Below, in pieces: positions 36,454-46,853 of a DNA stretch of 64,000 nt. Every line of letters starts with the position of its first letter. The stretch's first letter is position 1. This DNA comes from Ophiobolus disseminans (Eukaryota > Ascomycota > Dothideomycetes > Pleosporales > Phaeosphaeriaceae): assembly GCA_010093685.1 (NCBI GenBank), contig MU006216.1:881065-945064 (forward strand), written 5' to 3'. The translations under genes were made by a program, and so were the position numbers. The notes beneath the pieces are model-generated. The model saw only the letters and a list, made by a program, of their open reading frames with translations, was not told the DNA's origin and searched no databases.

Positions 36454-37929
36454 ATGTCGCTGGACGCGCTATCGACCGAGCTTGACGACGAGATTGTTCG
36501 ACGGCTTGCCAAAAGTGAACTTGAGGCTCTCTCTCGCACTACTAAATACTATCGCGCGCTTTCAGAGCCCTACCTGTACAAGAACCCAGAGTTTGCGACC
36601 AACGAGGCTCGCCGAATCATACTCCTCTTCCAAACAATCGTTCGCCGACAGGAGCTTGCGAAGTATATCCGGAGCTTTACAGTCACGCCAGATCAAGGAT
36701 TGAATGCCCACAGTACATTCACCCAGGCGGATGATACAGAAATGTGGCAGAACGTCACAATCGTTAAGGAAGTCATCGCCAAGATAACTCAAAGACGAGA
36801 TCTGAAACTAACGTTGCGCTGGTTCGGGCTCGTATTCGGTGGAGAGCCTTTGTTCGATGGCGCGTTGGCAATCATACTCTGTCTTGCCCTCAATCTTGAG
36901 CATCTGGACCTTGCAGCTTCAAGAGACGACATGTTATCCATCACTCTGGTCGCTCTCAATTACACATGGCGGAGTGACGACAACAACGCCAACACGTCAG
37001 CGATCCCGTTTCGCAAGTTGCGGAATCTCAGCATAGAGGCGAAGGGAGATCACCAAGTTCCTCACCTGCCTTGGCTGTCGATATTACGTACGAAGAGCAA
37101 AGATCGTGGTAAAATCAATCCGCAACTCTTCTGCTTCCCTTACCTGGACGATGGCCTTGGCACTCGTCTTAGCACTCTAGACATTAGAGGTGTGAATTTC
37201 GACCCTTACTGGTTGGAGTCGACTTTATCTCGGCCTCAATTCGCCGGTCTCAAGCAACTCATGATCAGCAGGCAGGACTCGGGCACTAGCGAAGTGCCTG
37301 ATCTTGATTTCGACCTAGAGTCTCAAGGGTGGTTTGAATACGATTTTGAACGCATGAGCGAAGCTATCTGCAACTGTCTCCCCGGTCTAGAAGTTCTAGA
37401 ATGGTCTCGACATGCGCGTCATCCTCGATATCACCATCTCCATTCTTTTGGTAGTTTGAAGGATTTGGATAAACTCTGGAGCATGGAGCTTCTAATCGAG
37501 GGCAACGACGCCTACCATCTCAATGAACCACGAGTGGATCTACCAGCAAGCCTGACAGACTTCCATATTTCCAATCTCATTCCAGGGCATTGGGCGATGG
37601 GGCACATCTTAGAGGTGGCGCGCGATCTTGGTCTACGACGCCTTGAATTGTCAATATGCATGGAGAATGTATGGAGTGGGGTCATGGAGACAAGAGAGCT
37701 GGGCCTACACAAGCGTAACTATTTTACCAACGCCGTATCGGGCTTGTCCGTAGCGGGTAGCGAAATGCGCGTATGGCGACAAGAGGGTCTCTTCGCCGAA
37801 AAGCTGCTGTTCGCTCCTGGATTTACCGAACCGTGGCCACAATGGAAGGATGTCGATATGGAGTGCTGGTGCGAGGCGGACCACGTTGCATACTATGACG
37901 AGAGACTCAGGCAATTGATTGGCGTCTGA
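36454..37929 (+). CDS. F-box-like protein, intact member of a local tandem family
   Basis: A single exon of 491 residues. The N-terminus (LSTELDDEIVRRLAKSELEALSRTTKYYR) is a degenerate F-box-like helix pair; the rest is a variable Leu-rich region. The C-terminus has EMRVWRQEGLFAEKLLF followed by GFTEPWPQWKDVD. These same C-terminal motifs recur in the remnant at 38096-38383 and in the frameshifted copy at 38814-40330, so the three are tandem duplicates in the same orientation. No catalytic residues are visible. A role as an SCF receptor is possible but the F-box match is weak. Confidence 0.72.
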   Translation: MSLDALSTELDDEIVRRLAKSELEALSRTTKYYRALSEPYLYKNPEFATNEARRIILLFQTIVRRQELAKYIRSFTVTPDQGLNAHSTFTQADDTEMWQNVTIVKEVIAKITQRRDLKLTLRWFGLVFGGEPLFDGALAIILCLALNLEHLDLAASRDDMLSITLVALNYTWRSDDNNANTSAIPFRKLRNLSIEAKGDHQVPHLPWLSILRTKSKDRGKINPQLFCFPYLDDGLGTRLSTLDIRGVNFDPYWLESTLSRPQFAGLKQLMISRQDSGTSEVPDLDFDLESQGWFEYDFERMSEAICNCLPGLEVLEWSRHARHPRYHHLHSFGSLKDLDKLWSMELLIEGNDAYHLNEPRVDLPASLTDFHISNLIPGHWAMGHILEVARDLGLRRLELSICMENVWSGVMETRELGLHKRNYFTNAVSGLSVAGSEMRVWRQEGLFAEKLLFAPGFTEPWPQWKDVDMECWCEADHVAYYDERLRQLIGV

Positions 37930-38095
37930 GATCATCAAAGGCGCAAAAGCAGTCGAGAGCGGTATTAGGTGACGACATCAAACTTACTAGGGGAATGGGA
38001 AGAGGATTAGATCATTATGTAGTGATGGTTGAAACCAGAAAAAAACATCGAGATATCAAGAGGTCAGCGGATGGGAAGTGAGACTCAAATAAAGC

Positions 38096-38383
38096 ATGGG
38101 CGAGATTTTTCAGAGACTACACAAATTTCTTGCTCAACTCGTATTCGATTTAGATAGTCTGGATGTGATACTGATAGTCTGGCGATCTGAAGGCCGAGCT
38201 GACAGCAGGTTCTTGTATGAGCCAGGGTATGAAGCGCCATGGCCTCATTTAGAAGATGTAGATCAGCAGCTCTGGAACGACGAATCTGTTACTCTGTGGG
38301 AGATAAAGACTGGTCAGAAAGAATGGCCTCGTAATATGAGATCGAGGTTGGCGAAGGAATTGTTAGACGAGAGAGAATCTTGA
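38096..38383 (+). pseudogene. C-terminal remnant of the tandem F-box-like family
   Basis: A 95-codon frame matching only the last 70 residues of its neighbours. It has VIWRSEG-like and LYEPGYEAPWPHLEDVDQQLW motifs at the place where the intact copy has VWRQEG and FAPGFTEPWPQWKDVDMECW. No N-terminal part is found upstream. It is therefore best read as a truncated duplicate left by unequal exchange or deletion. It has its own ATG (GMGEIFQ context), so expression as a small protein cannot be excluded. Confidence 0.65.
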
Positions 38384-38813
38384 GCTTCATGGTGAAATAA
38401 CACAGCTTGAACATCAAAACGCGTTTCGCATGTAGTCATGCCAAATGGCCCATGTCTGGGCTTCTACACAGGCTTAATTTGAGCAAGGCTATAACCAGGT
38501 TCCATCATGACCGACTCTACTCTGTTTCTCTCTCATGTAGATGGCGACAAGGCTAGAGGTAAAACTACGTGAGTGTGTCTACTCTTCGGTGAGAGAGGCT
38601 TTTTCGGTCGCGTTTTGGTCTCAACGTGTGTCGTACTCTTTTCGCGTTAAGATCGAATTTATTAGGCATTCACATACTCGTTTTGATTCTAGCGTCCTTA
38701 CAGTACATGACCGCCAAATATCGACACTCCACTCCTCCAATATCTCAATCCAGATTTCGCCCACACCAATGAATCAATTGTCATCTACGAGAACAGAGAT
38801 ACCGATGACCAAC
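38384..38813. other. spacer between family copies
   Basis: This spacer separates the remnant from the third copy. No clear additional remnant is seen. Confidence 0.4.
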
Positions 38814-40330
38814 ATGGAATCGCTTTCGACCGAGACCGACGAGAACATCATCCGACACGCTTGTCGAAGAACGCACTTCACTCGATGTGCAGGACGTCAA
38901 AGTACCACCGCAACCTGTCAGAGTCGTATCTTTACCGAGATCTCGAATTCTTTCACTCTCAGCACACAAGCATGTTCGTTCTCTTCAGGATCCTGCTCGA
39001 TCGTCCAGAGATAGCGGTGCATACGCGTTCACTGACCAGCTGTGCGCGCTTCGGTGAGCAGCTGCAGATGGTGGAGCTATCGAAAGATCATCTCGAGGCT
39101 CTTTGGACCAATATTGGCGCAATAAAGGACTCTATCAAAAGGATCACGGAGAGTCATCTTACTGAGCTTGCGTTGAGATGGCTGGGCACCCTGCTCGCCA
39201 ATCGCGCCTCCATCGACGCAATGCTAGCCTTTTACCTCTGCCACGCTTTCAATATCGAGCATATAATCCTGCGAGGATTTGGCCTCGATATTACTCATGG
39301 TGTCCTAGACTTGGGAAGAACCAACTATACCACGAGGGATAATGGCAGCGTCGAGAAAGTTGAGGGTGCACTTGGAGCAGCTGTTGCTAAGCAAAGCCAC
39401 AACACCTGTCCCTACCCATTTCAGAAATTCAAGAGTCTCAGCATGATTGAGGTAGTTAATGCTCCAATCTTTCCTTCACTGGAATCTCTTCAATTAAGCG
39501 AGTGGTATGATGAAGTTTCGCTTTTACTTCCGACCTGGGGTGCTGGTGTACGGACGTGCCTGTCTCGACTCGAACTTATCAATGTCAACATTAACGTGCC
39601 CTGCCTGGAGCTGGTTCTAGCTTCCAACAGGTTTTGTAGCTTGAAGGAGCTCGTTGCCCGTGAGGTCGAATGCGGAGAAGAGTGGGGTTCATGGACCGAT
39701 TATGACTTTAGTCGTCTGAGTCGCGTAATGACCACCAACCTCCCAGGGGTTCAAAAGTTCGAGTGGTCTCAGAAAAATGATCTTGTAGGTGATAGACTGC
39801 ACCCTTTTGGGAGTTTCCAAGGTCTTTCCGAGCTTGTAGACCTTACGTTGGACGTAGAGCTGATGACACCGAGGATCTTCAACCACCCCATTCTTGAACC
39901 ATGGGGACGACCTGCTCACCTTTTGGAGCCTCAGGAGCTACTCCCCCTTGGGCTCGAGAGACTTTATGTGACAAACATATCCGTGACAGCACTCAACGAG
40001 TTGTGCGATACTCGTACGGGACATGCGAATTGGACCGAAGCGCTGAGGTTCGTAAAGCGTCTGAGTGACGCTCACGGACTCAAAATCTTCCAAGTTTCCA
40101 TCAGAATGGAGACATGGGAAGACATCGAAGACAGCGAAGACATTGATGGCATGAAAACCGTGGAGCTTGGCGAGAGCTGTCGCACCTTCCTTTCAGCCAT
40201 GGTCGACATTCTGCATGCGATGGGTACCGAAATGCGGGTTTGGCGACAAGAACGGAACTTTAGCAAAAAGTTGCTGTACGAGTATGGGTTTTCAGCGCCA
40301 TTTCCGCACTGGAGCGATGTGAAAAGGTAG
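38814..40330 (+). pseudogene. frameshifted third copy of the tandem F-box-like family
   Basis: The ATG at 38814 opens MESLSTETDENIIRH in one frame. After two extra bases near 38859-38860 the alignment to the intact neighbour continues without a gap in another frame (LSKNALHSMCRTSKYHRN, then LSESYLYRDLEF) and stays open for 489 codons to 40330. No intron signals fit so short a shift. The C-terminus keeps EMRVWRQERNFSKKLLYEYGF. Either this is a recent pseudogene, or a sequencing error hides an intact gene, or translation begins at the internal ATG at 38885 and lacks the F-box-like start. The long undamaged remainder argues that the lesion is young. Confidence 0.65.
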
Positions 40331-40835
40331 CATTATGCACCATTGAAAGTTCTTGGATGGAAGTCTTCTCCTCAGAAGCGGGAAAACTGGAGCGTCTGCG
40401 GTTGAAGAAAACGGTACTTGGGAACGAGGCTGCTGAGCAAATGAGCAAGCTTAGGTAACTTCATAGCTCAAGCAGCTTCAAGAAATGAAAATCGTGGATC
40501 ATGGACAAACTGTGGTGGTTCGCAGCTAAATGTTAGGAGATGGTTGACGCGTACTAGCGGCGGCTGCCTCCCGAGGTCATTGGTTGGCTGCATGGATGAT
40601 CTTTCGTCCCTAGGTAGTTCTTACCCTAGTTCTCCAGCCTCGTCTGATTACAGTTTTCCTTCCTCACCTTCTTCTAACGATTGTTGTTTCGCGCCGATGT
40701 GCACTGCTATCGTTGATTTCATGGTACTTCCTAGCAGACCATTACAATATTCGTGGTTGCATTTGCCGATGCTGTCGTTCAACACGCCGTCCCTCCTTTG
40801 CGTTAGCCACTGGTCCATATCAGCACGACAACACG
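40331..40835. other. intergenic region before the HET gene
   Basis: A Ser-rich open frame (from 40544) overlaps the HET 5' end in another frame and is judged a chance frame. Nothing else is seen. Confidence 0.4.
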
Positions 40836-42089
40836 ATGGAGCCTAAAACTCGCGTCACGCATCTGCGATCGCGACCCATGCCTGCCGCGAGTACTTCCAA
40901 GGATCCTTTTACATATAAGTACCGACCACTGATTAAGCTGCACCGCCCAAGTAGCCTCTCGTCGGACGAAAGCCCATCATGCCAGCTATTTGCAGTTGAT
41001 GCAGAGAAAGCACCACCCTTTATAGCCGTGTCGTATACCTGGGGAAGGTCTCCCAGTAACCGATTGATATTTCTCAACGGCGAGTGGTTTTGGGTCAAGG
41101 AGAACCTCTACAATTTCCTCTGGTACTTCCGCCACAACAGAGTCAATACTGCACACATATATCTCTGGATTGACCAGATATGTATCGATCAATCGAATGC
41201 ACAGGAATGCAGTCGGCAAGTGGGCTTCATGTCTCAGATCTTCAAGAAGGCTTCATACGTGGTTACATGGCTTGGGTATGACATCGACAAGATGGCTGCA
41301 GTCGAGCGCTTCCTTCAAACGAGATCATTCCATCAACTCAGGTGCTTACCGATTGATCAGTACTTCGAGCGATTATGGGTGGTGCAAGAAATGCTTCTTG
41401 CTCGGGAAGTGCAGTTTCTGTGCAGACATGCCTGGATTCCGTTTCGCGATCTCTATCTCTGCGCTCGAAGTAGCGAGGTCCCGACTGCTTACTTATTGTG
41501 GGATTGCCTCAGCACTAAAAGCCGTCGAAGTCTGTCAGGATGCATCGACAGTTACAGTTCTTTCCAGTGCCAGGACACTCGCGACAAAATCTATGGACTT
41601 CTCGGGCTTGTTTCGGATCATACCCCTCCAGTTGACTACACGAAGGTGGAAGAAGAAGTCTATGTGGACACGTTGGAAGCTTTATTCGAGGAGATCTCGG
41701 GACGGGGATCTGCTATCTATCAACGAAACTTACTGACCTGCACCCGAGTCGCGCTCGCTCTCGCTAACAACTTAAATTTCGCCCAACACAAAATACAAGA
41801 ATTGCCCAGATTCTTCTCATACATCAAAACAAAAGAACCTTACGAGTTATGGTACATCCAGGTATTGAAGTTCCTGTCTTACGGCGATAAAAAGTATGGT
41901 CAGAAGTATAAGAATGAAGACATCGACGAGTTCAAGCGCTTGCAAACCTCGGAGGCCGATCGTGTGCTGCCGTCAGGTGAACTATCCGACAATCGCATGC
42001 CTCAAAAGATAGGCACAAAGGATCTTGAAGACGATTTTAAGTCGCCGGTGAAAGTTATACCTGTCAAAGGCCACGTGAAAGGAGCTTAA
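40836..42089 (+). CDS. HET-domain protein (heterokaryon incompatibility type)
   Basis: 417 residues from the ATG at 40836. The HET domain is plain: PPFIAVSYTWG at about residue 55, LWIDQICIDQSNAQE at about 110, then QVGFMSQIFKKASYVVTWLG, and later FERLWVVQEMLLAREVQF and the RDKIYGLLGL motif that closes the conserved block. HET domains trigger cell death after fusion of unlike strains or act as TIR-like enzymes in fungal immunity. The frame stops at 42089, but another frame stays open to 42322 with protein-like composition (KWEINDGYALNYGH, RWKAAGICIENGG), suggesting that a one-base loss near 42087 cut off about 75 residues. The ATG was chosen because upstream codons look non-coding. Confidence 0.82.
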   Translation: MEPKTRVTHLRSRPMPAASTSKDPFTYKYRPLIKLHRPSSLSSDESPSCQLFAVDAEKAPPFIAVSYTWGRSPSNRLIFLNGEWFWVKENLYNFLWYFRHNRVNTAHIYLWIDQICIDQSNAQECSRQVGFMSQIFKKASYVVTWLGYDIDKMAAVERFLQTRSFHQLRCLPIDQYFERLWVVQEMLLAREVQFLCRHAWIPFRDLYLCARSSEVPTAYLLWDCLSTKSRRSLSGCIDSYSSFQCQDTRDKIYGLLGLVSDHTPPVDYTKVEEEVYVDTLEALFEEISGRGSAIYQRNLLTCTRVALALANNLNFAQHKIQELPRFFSYIKTKEPYELWYIQVLKFLSYGDKKYGQKYKNEDIDEFKRLQTSEADRVLPSGELSDNRMPQKIGTKDLEDDFKSPVKVIPVKGHVKGA

Positions 42090-42322
42090 AATGGGAGATC
42101 AACGACGGATATGCTCTCAATTACGGCCACAGGACTGTAAACATTCGTTGGAAGGCCGCAGGAATTTGTATCGAGAACGGCGGGCTTGTTAACCTAAGGG
42201 GCTCTCCAGTTACCCACAACATTATATTATTCTTGCTCGCTAACGGTCTATTTAGTAAACAATCGGAGAATAAGCCAGAAATCGAGCAATTTCAACCTTT
42301 ATCATACAACACAGCCTCTTGA
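42090..42322 (+). pseudogene. possible frameshifted 3' end of the HET gene
   Basis: Directly after the HET stop codon the +2 frame reads on for about 77 codons to a TGA at 42320-42322, only four bases before the stop of the convergent gene. The shift point is a TTAAAA run. The evidence is composition and position only. Confidence 0.45.
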
Positions 42323-42326
42323 AATA

Positions 42327-43325
42327 TCACGTCTTCAGGCCAGCAAGCGCCTGGTTGAAACCCGTTGTGCACGTCATCACCCGCACAGCCTCCATCGTAA
42401 TCGAAGCATCGTATGCTCTGTTCACTTTATCGCGATTGTACCACGGTCGTAGGCCTTTATCATTGTGCCGAGTATCTCCCCGGTACTCGAGAGGTTTCTC
42501 GCGATCTTGCGGGTTACATCTCGTGCAATCGCAAAACCATGGTTCCTCAGCGCGTCTCAGATGAGGGTACAATTCGTTGTTGTCGAGATGTTGCACCATG
42601 TCGACTAGGTTGTGCTGTGTGCAGCGCAATGCATCATCCTTGTGCTCTTGTCCCTCCTTGCGAGCGAGCAGCATGTCGTCTATCCACTGACAGAAATAGC
42701 CCATGGGGCTTTTGAAAAGAGTATCCCAGTCGCGGCGAAACTCGTTGTACCCTCTTACCATCGTGTCCAGCGGAACTTCTTTCTCATGCGTAGCAGTCTT
42801 GATCATCCGCTCAGAAACAAGGACTCGAGATCCCGGCCACACTCCTACGTTTTGACCATCGTTACCACGGCGTCGGTCGAATTCCTCGTTGACGCGCAGA
42901 ACCAGGTCACCGATCTTCCTGAGGTTTGTATCGGTGGTGAAAGAGAAGTACTGCGCCTTGGACTTGAGGATGTGTGTCCATGCTAGTAACACGGCAAATC
43001 GGTAACAGGTGAAGATCTTGATATCTTCCAGGCCTTCTTGCGTCTCCAGGTGCTCCTTGCTAATTGGGTATTCAAGTAGTTCGTATAGCCGGGCTTGGAG
43101 CTCGTAGGCGGCGACCATCAAAGGCTGGGAGTACTTTGCGGTCAACGCCGCGAGGTCGCGCGCTTCTTGACGCTTCTCTTTCATCTCCTCGAGTCTCCGG
43201 GCTAGGTCATGGCGGGCCGCCTCTTGTTTTTTGGCCGTGACATGTCCGACGAAAGCGACGATAAGGGTACCAAGGACGGAGATGACAGCAATGACAATGG
43301 AAACAATGACACTAGCGTCAACCAT
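42327..43325 (-). CDS. one-pass membrane protein of unknown function, convergent to the HET gene
   Basis: A single exon of 332 residues. The N-terminus is a clear transmembrane helix (SVIVSIVIAVISVLGTLIVA, residues 5-25). It is followed by a charged coiled coil (TAKKQEAARHDLARRLEEMK) and a large cytosolic domain with a Cys-rich patch (WFCDCTRCNPQ) near residue 270. The layout matches a family of uncharacterised fungal proteins that I recognise by form but cannot name. It faces the HET gene tail to tail with almost no gap. A shared role in self-recognition is speculation. Confidence 0.75.
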   Translation of the reverse strand: MVDASVIVSIVIAVISVLGTLIVAFVGHVTAKKQEAARHDLARRLEEMKEKRQEARDLAALTAKYSQPLMVAAYELQARLYELLEYPISKEHLETQEGLEDIKIFTCYRFAVLLAWTHILKSKAQYFSFTTDTNLRKIGDLVLRVNEEFDRRRGNDGQNVGVWPGSRVLVSERMIKTATHEKEVPLDTMVRGYNEFRRDWDTLFKSPMGYFCQWIDDMLLARKEGQEHKDDALRCTQHNLVDMVQHLDNNELYPHLRRAEEPWFCDCTRCNPQDREKPLEYRGDTRHNDKGLRPWYNRDKVNRAYDASITMEAVRVMTCTTGFNQALAGLKT

Positions 43326-43870
43326 GATGGAGGCGTCCAGTGCTTGACTATATGGTCAGATATTGAGGAAACAAAGACATCTGAACTAGACGTCCTCCGT
43401 ATAGGAAGCGGTTCATGGATCATGATTTATATACTTTCAGATGCTCAGGGCGTGAAACTCTTCTCTGGAATAAGCTAGTGTTAAGGTGCGCGATGGCTCT
43501 AGAAGAGTCCCAGCCGAGAAGTGATGGACTGATCTACGCGGGGTGTCCTTGCGGTGAGCATCTGTGACATCTTGATTGGGACAAAGCTCAGCCCTAAAGT
43601 CGACGCCTCATGATGATTTTTGGTCGACTCGCTGCATGGTCTAGCCCACAACGGTGCATGGCAGCGAGATATCCCGTCGTCTCATAGTGTGGCTTGCCAT
43701 TCTCAGCGCAGACCCGCGACGCGCTTTCACGCGTCACACCAACCCTCGCCAAAACTTGCTCTACTGCACCCGCACCCTCAACGCCAGCTGCATGAATAAC
43801 TGTTAGACAACGTCACCGCAACAATAACTCCCGTACACGACAACGACACTGTCGCGCACACAATCACACA
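43326..43870. other. divergent intergenic region
   Basis: The promoters of the membrane-protein gene and DPB4. Nothing further is visible. Confidence 0.5.
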
Positions 43871-44764
43871 ATGCCCACGCGCAGGAGCAATGCCTCGGCC
43901 GCCGCGGAAGTGGCAGAAGCCGCAGAAGCAGATAGCACAGAAGCAGAAGTCTCCGAAGTCACAGAAGCCGTAGAAGAAGCGACGCCCGCGCCAAAATCTG
44001 TTTCACGAGAACCCAAGGACGATACCCTGAGCGTCGAGGTACGCGCCCACCATACCTGTAAGAATAGTTTTCGGACTTGTTTCTAACACACTGCAGGACC
44101 TCAACCTCCCCAAATCCATAGTCCAGCGCCTCGCAAAGGGCGTCCTCCCGCCAAACACGCAAATACAGAAAGATGCACTACTCGCCATGTCGAAAAGCGC
44201 GACTGTATTCGTCAGTTACCTCACATCATGGTGCGTCTTCCTCCCAGATATACTCTCCACGCCCAGTACACCTACTGACAGTATCACAGCGCCGCCGAAA
44301 CCGCCGCCCGCTCAGGCAAGAAAACCGTCATGCCGGCCGACGTCTTCTCCGCGATGCACGACCTAGAATTCGACTTCATGCTGCCGCGCCTCGAAGCCGA
44401 AGTTACAAAGTTCACAAGCATACAGGCAGACAAGCGCAACACGTACCGCAAGAAGGTGCGCGAGGAGAAGAAGGCGCAGAAAGAGGGGCCGGCCGATGAT
44501 GTGGTGGCGGGGGCCGAGGAGATGAATGGGGATGGGGACGAGAGGGCGGCGAAAAGGGCGAGGATGGATGGGGAGGTGGGGGCGAGTGAGGAGGAGGGCG
44601 AGGGGGATGAGACGGTGGATGTGGAGGATGAAGAGGTCGAGGACGATGAGATTGAGGAGGAGGAGGGGCAGGAGGGAGAGGGCTTGGTGGAGGATGCGCT
44701 GGAGGAGAAGGAGGAGGAGAGGGATGAGGATGATGAGATGGGGGAGGGCGATGAGAGCGATTGA
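43871..44764 (+). CDS. DPB4: DNA polymerase epsilon subunit Dpb4 / POLE3-like histone-fold protein
   Basis: Three exons (43871-44038, 44097-44230, 44290-44764) encode 258 residues. The histone fold spans about residues 57-130: DLNLPKSIVQRLAKGVLPPN, then KDALLAMSKSATVFVSYLTS, then AAETAARSGKKTVMPADVF and SAMHDLEFDFMLPRLEAEV. This is the Dpb4/POLE3 (CHRAC17) type, which pairs with Dpb3/POLE4 in the leading-strand polymerase and also in ISW2/CHRAC remodellers, carrying H3-H4. The N-terminus is Ala/Glu-rich and the last 100 residues are almost pure Glu/Asp/Gly, a histone-binding style tail. Both introns (58 and 59 nt) have GT-AG ends; the second splits a Cys codon. Confidence 0.9.
44500..44764 (+). 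repeat. polypurine tract encoding the Dpb4 acidic tail
   Basis: For about 260 bases the plus strand is almost all G and A (GAGGAG/GATGAG-type codons), with very few pyrimidines apart from the T of GAT. Strand asymmetry this strong can form triplex or G-rich structures. Confidence 0.8.
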
Positions 44765-45112
44765 GAGCATGGGGTGGGATGGCATTGCATAGGGAGGCGT
44801 TCGGTTGCGCTGTGATATCCAAAATAGTAGGTATGGTGTACTTCACGGCATGTCTCGAGGAATGTGATAGATCTGAATGTGTTTCTGGGATTGTGCCGTG
44901 ACCTCTGCGACGCATGTGCCTCTGATAACGTATCTGCCCGGCATCATCGACTGGTCACCCCCTCGAGAGCCTCGCTCCATGCCATGAACGTCGGTCGCTG
45001 TGAATCGTGACTGACTGCGAGCCCTTGGAGCAAAGTCATCTGTTCCGCCTATCCATGCTGTGTTCCTTTCGTATGATGTTCTCCATATCATGTCGTATCC
45101 CTCGTATAATGC
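44765..45112. other. convergent intergenic region
   Basis: The 3' flanks only. Confidence 0.4.
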
Positions 45113-45785
45113 TCATCGCTTCGACTTCGCAGGCACGCTCGCATCGAGTGGATCGCCGTATTTGACTACACCAGTCAGTCACATGCCCAGTGAACCTAAC
45201 ACCCAGCTACTCACGCTTGATCTGGTGGTTCAAGTCCACGATGGTGTCCAGCGCCCTGTTCTCCTCGTCCCGTGCGCGCGAACTCCGCCACTCCCACGCG
45301 GGCTGATCCTCCGTCTTAGTCCAGGTATAACCGGTGTCGGTATCAAGATGCGTGCCAGGGGTGGTGCCAGGGGCCATTTGAGCTAGTGATAGTGGGCGCT
45401 TGCCGTTGGCGTTGACGGTTGAGCTGAGGGTGGATGTGTCGCGGGGTTGCGAGGGGCCGCCTTGTGAGTCTGGCGGGGAGAGTTCCGAGGCGTTGGCGAG
45501 GGTGTGAAGGGATGCGTTCATGGGCGTGGCGGGGTTGTTGGGCAGCGCCTCGTCGGGGAACATTTCATCCTCGGACGAGTGCATCTGCGAGTCGCCATCG
45601 ACGTCTGAGTTGGTGGGCGAGGGTGTCAGCACGTGCCGGCTGCGTTTGGCAATGTGCATGGTGGTGGAGGGTTTGCAGTGGGAGCGGCTTACCGGACATG
45701 ATTTCGAGGCTATGTGCTGGATAGCTCGGCGGTGAGGAGTATTTGTTTGTGTGCGACGGCGGGAGGCAGCAGTGAATGTTGACAT
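45113..45785 (-). CDS. unknown acidic Ser/Pro-rich protein
   Basis: Two exons, 45785-45215 and 45165-45113, split by a 49-nt intron (45214-45166, GTGAGT donor, GTGTAG acceptor). They give 207 residues, or 165 from a downstream ATG at 45659 (MHIAKRSRHVLTPSPTN), which I think is as likely. The body is disordered. The conserved-looking part is the C-terminus, TWTKTEDQPAWEWRSSRARD followed by ENRALDTIVDLNHQI and, after the splice, LKYGDPLDASVPAKSKR. Without the splice the frame would stop at 45207, so the intron adds the real tail. I know no function. Confidence 0.6.
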
Positions 45786-45977
45786 GGAGCTCTGGTCGCT
45801 GCACCCATGTCATCGGCGCGCGGGAACTAGCGCTGCACATGCGGGCGCTTTCAACCCGAGTCGCTAAATGTTCCCTGCGCCAACTCCGCAACGACATCAT
45901 TTGTTATCTCTCCACTATTTGGCTGCTTCAGCAAAGAAATACAACTGAATTTTTGACGTTGAACACATACCGTCAAT

Positions 45978-46853
45978 ATGCCTCCCCAAAAAGGCTCAGT
46001 GGACGCGTGGGAGAACGATGATTGGGAAGCCATCGCCGATGTACATGTGCCCCTCCTGAACATATGCGCCCGCTCACACATGACAGAAAGACGACGAAAA
46101 GCCCAAGGAAGACCAACCGCCGGTCAAGCTGTCCAAAGCCCAGCGCAAAGCACAGCATGCTGAACTGAACCGCAAGATCTGGGAGTCGGCGTAGGTGACC
46201 TGTGATAATGACCAACGACAAAGCTAACCACTACCTACAGCGAGAACCCAGACCCCCAATGGTACCCAGAAGCGCGCAATACAGTACCCGTCCAAGCCAC
46301 CTTCAAGCCCAAGGTCACCATGCTTGCACGCAAGCCAGCCCCACAAGTCCTCTCGAGGAACATGGCAGGACTGAACCTCGACGACGACGATAGCGAGGAT
46401 GAACGGCGCAAGAAGGCCGAGGCTGACTTCGAGGAGCGCAAAGCACGCGCTCAGAGAGAACGGGTAGAGAAAGAGCGCAAGTACGCCGAAGCACGCGAAC
46501 GCATCTTTGGCTCCCCAGCTGCCTCTGAAACCTCGCGCAGCAACTCGCCCAACAAAGCCACAAGAGGCAAGGGCAAGGCACGTGGTACTCGCGAGAACCA
46601 GCCCAGGTCAAGCAACGAACAGTCACCAGCACGGACTGCGGTACCCGCACCAGCACCAGCGAGGCAGTTGTACGATCCGACATATGCTCTGAAGCCCAGC
46701 TCCGTTTACATACCAAAGAAGGCGGCTGACGGCAGTCGCCCCGGCACGCCGGGTGGATTGGAGAAGCCGATACGTCAACCCCAGGGGCCAGCAAAGGACG
46801 GGCGCGGCTTTGCATCAAGAACAGGCTTTGGTAACGTTGCAGGTCCGTCATGA
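45978..46853 (+). CDS. SUZ-domain RNA-binding protein, SZRD1-like
   Basis: Three exons (45978-46040, 46087-46190, 46241-46853) encode 259 residues; introns are 46 and 50 nt with GTACAT and GTAGGT donors. The N-terminus (VDAWENDDWEAIAD) and the segment PPVKLSKAQRKAQHAELNRK then IWESAENPDPQWYPEA fit small SUZ-domain proteins such as human SZRD1. The central stretch after LNLDDDDSEDERRKKAEADF is a charged helix ending in EARERIFGSPAA, the SUZ core. The C-terminus with PRQPQGPAKDGRGFASRTGF-type sequence resembles the SUZ-C motif. SUZ segments bind RNA and assist germ-granule or decay proteins. Fungal function is unstudied as far as I know. Confidence 0.75.

Noticed and set aside
44284..44790. Ser/Pro-rich minus-strand frames up to 168 codons
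   Set aside because: They are the complement of the Dpb4 acidic polypurine tract; low complexity explains the openness.
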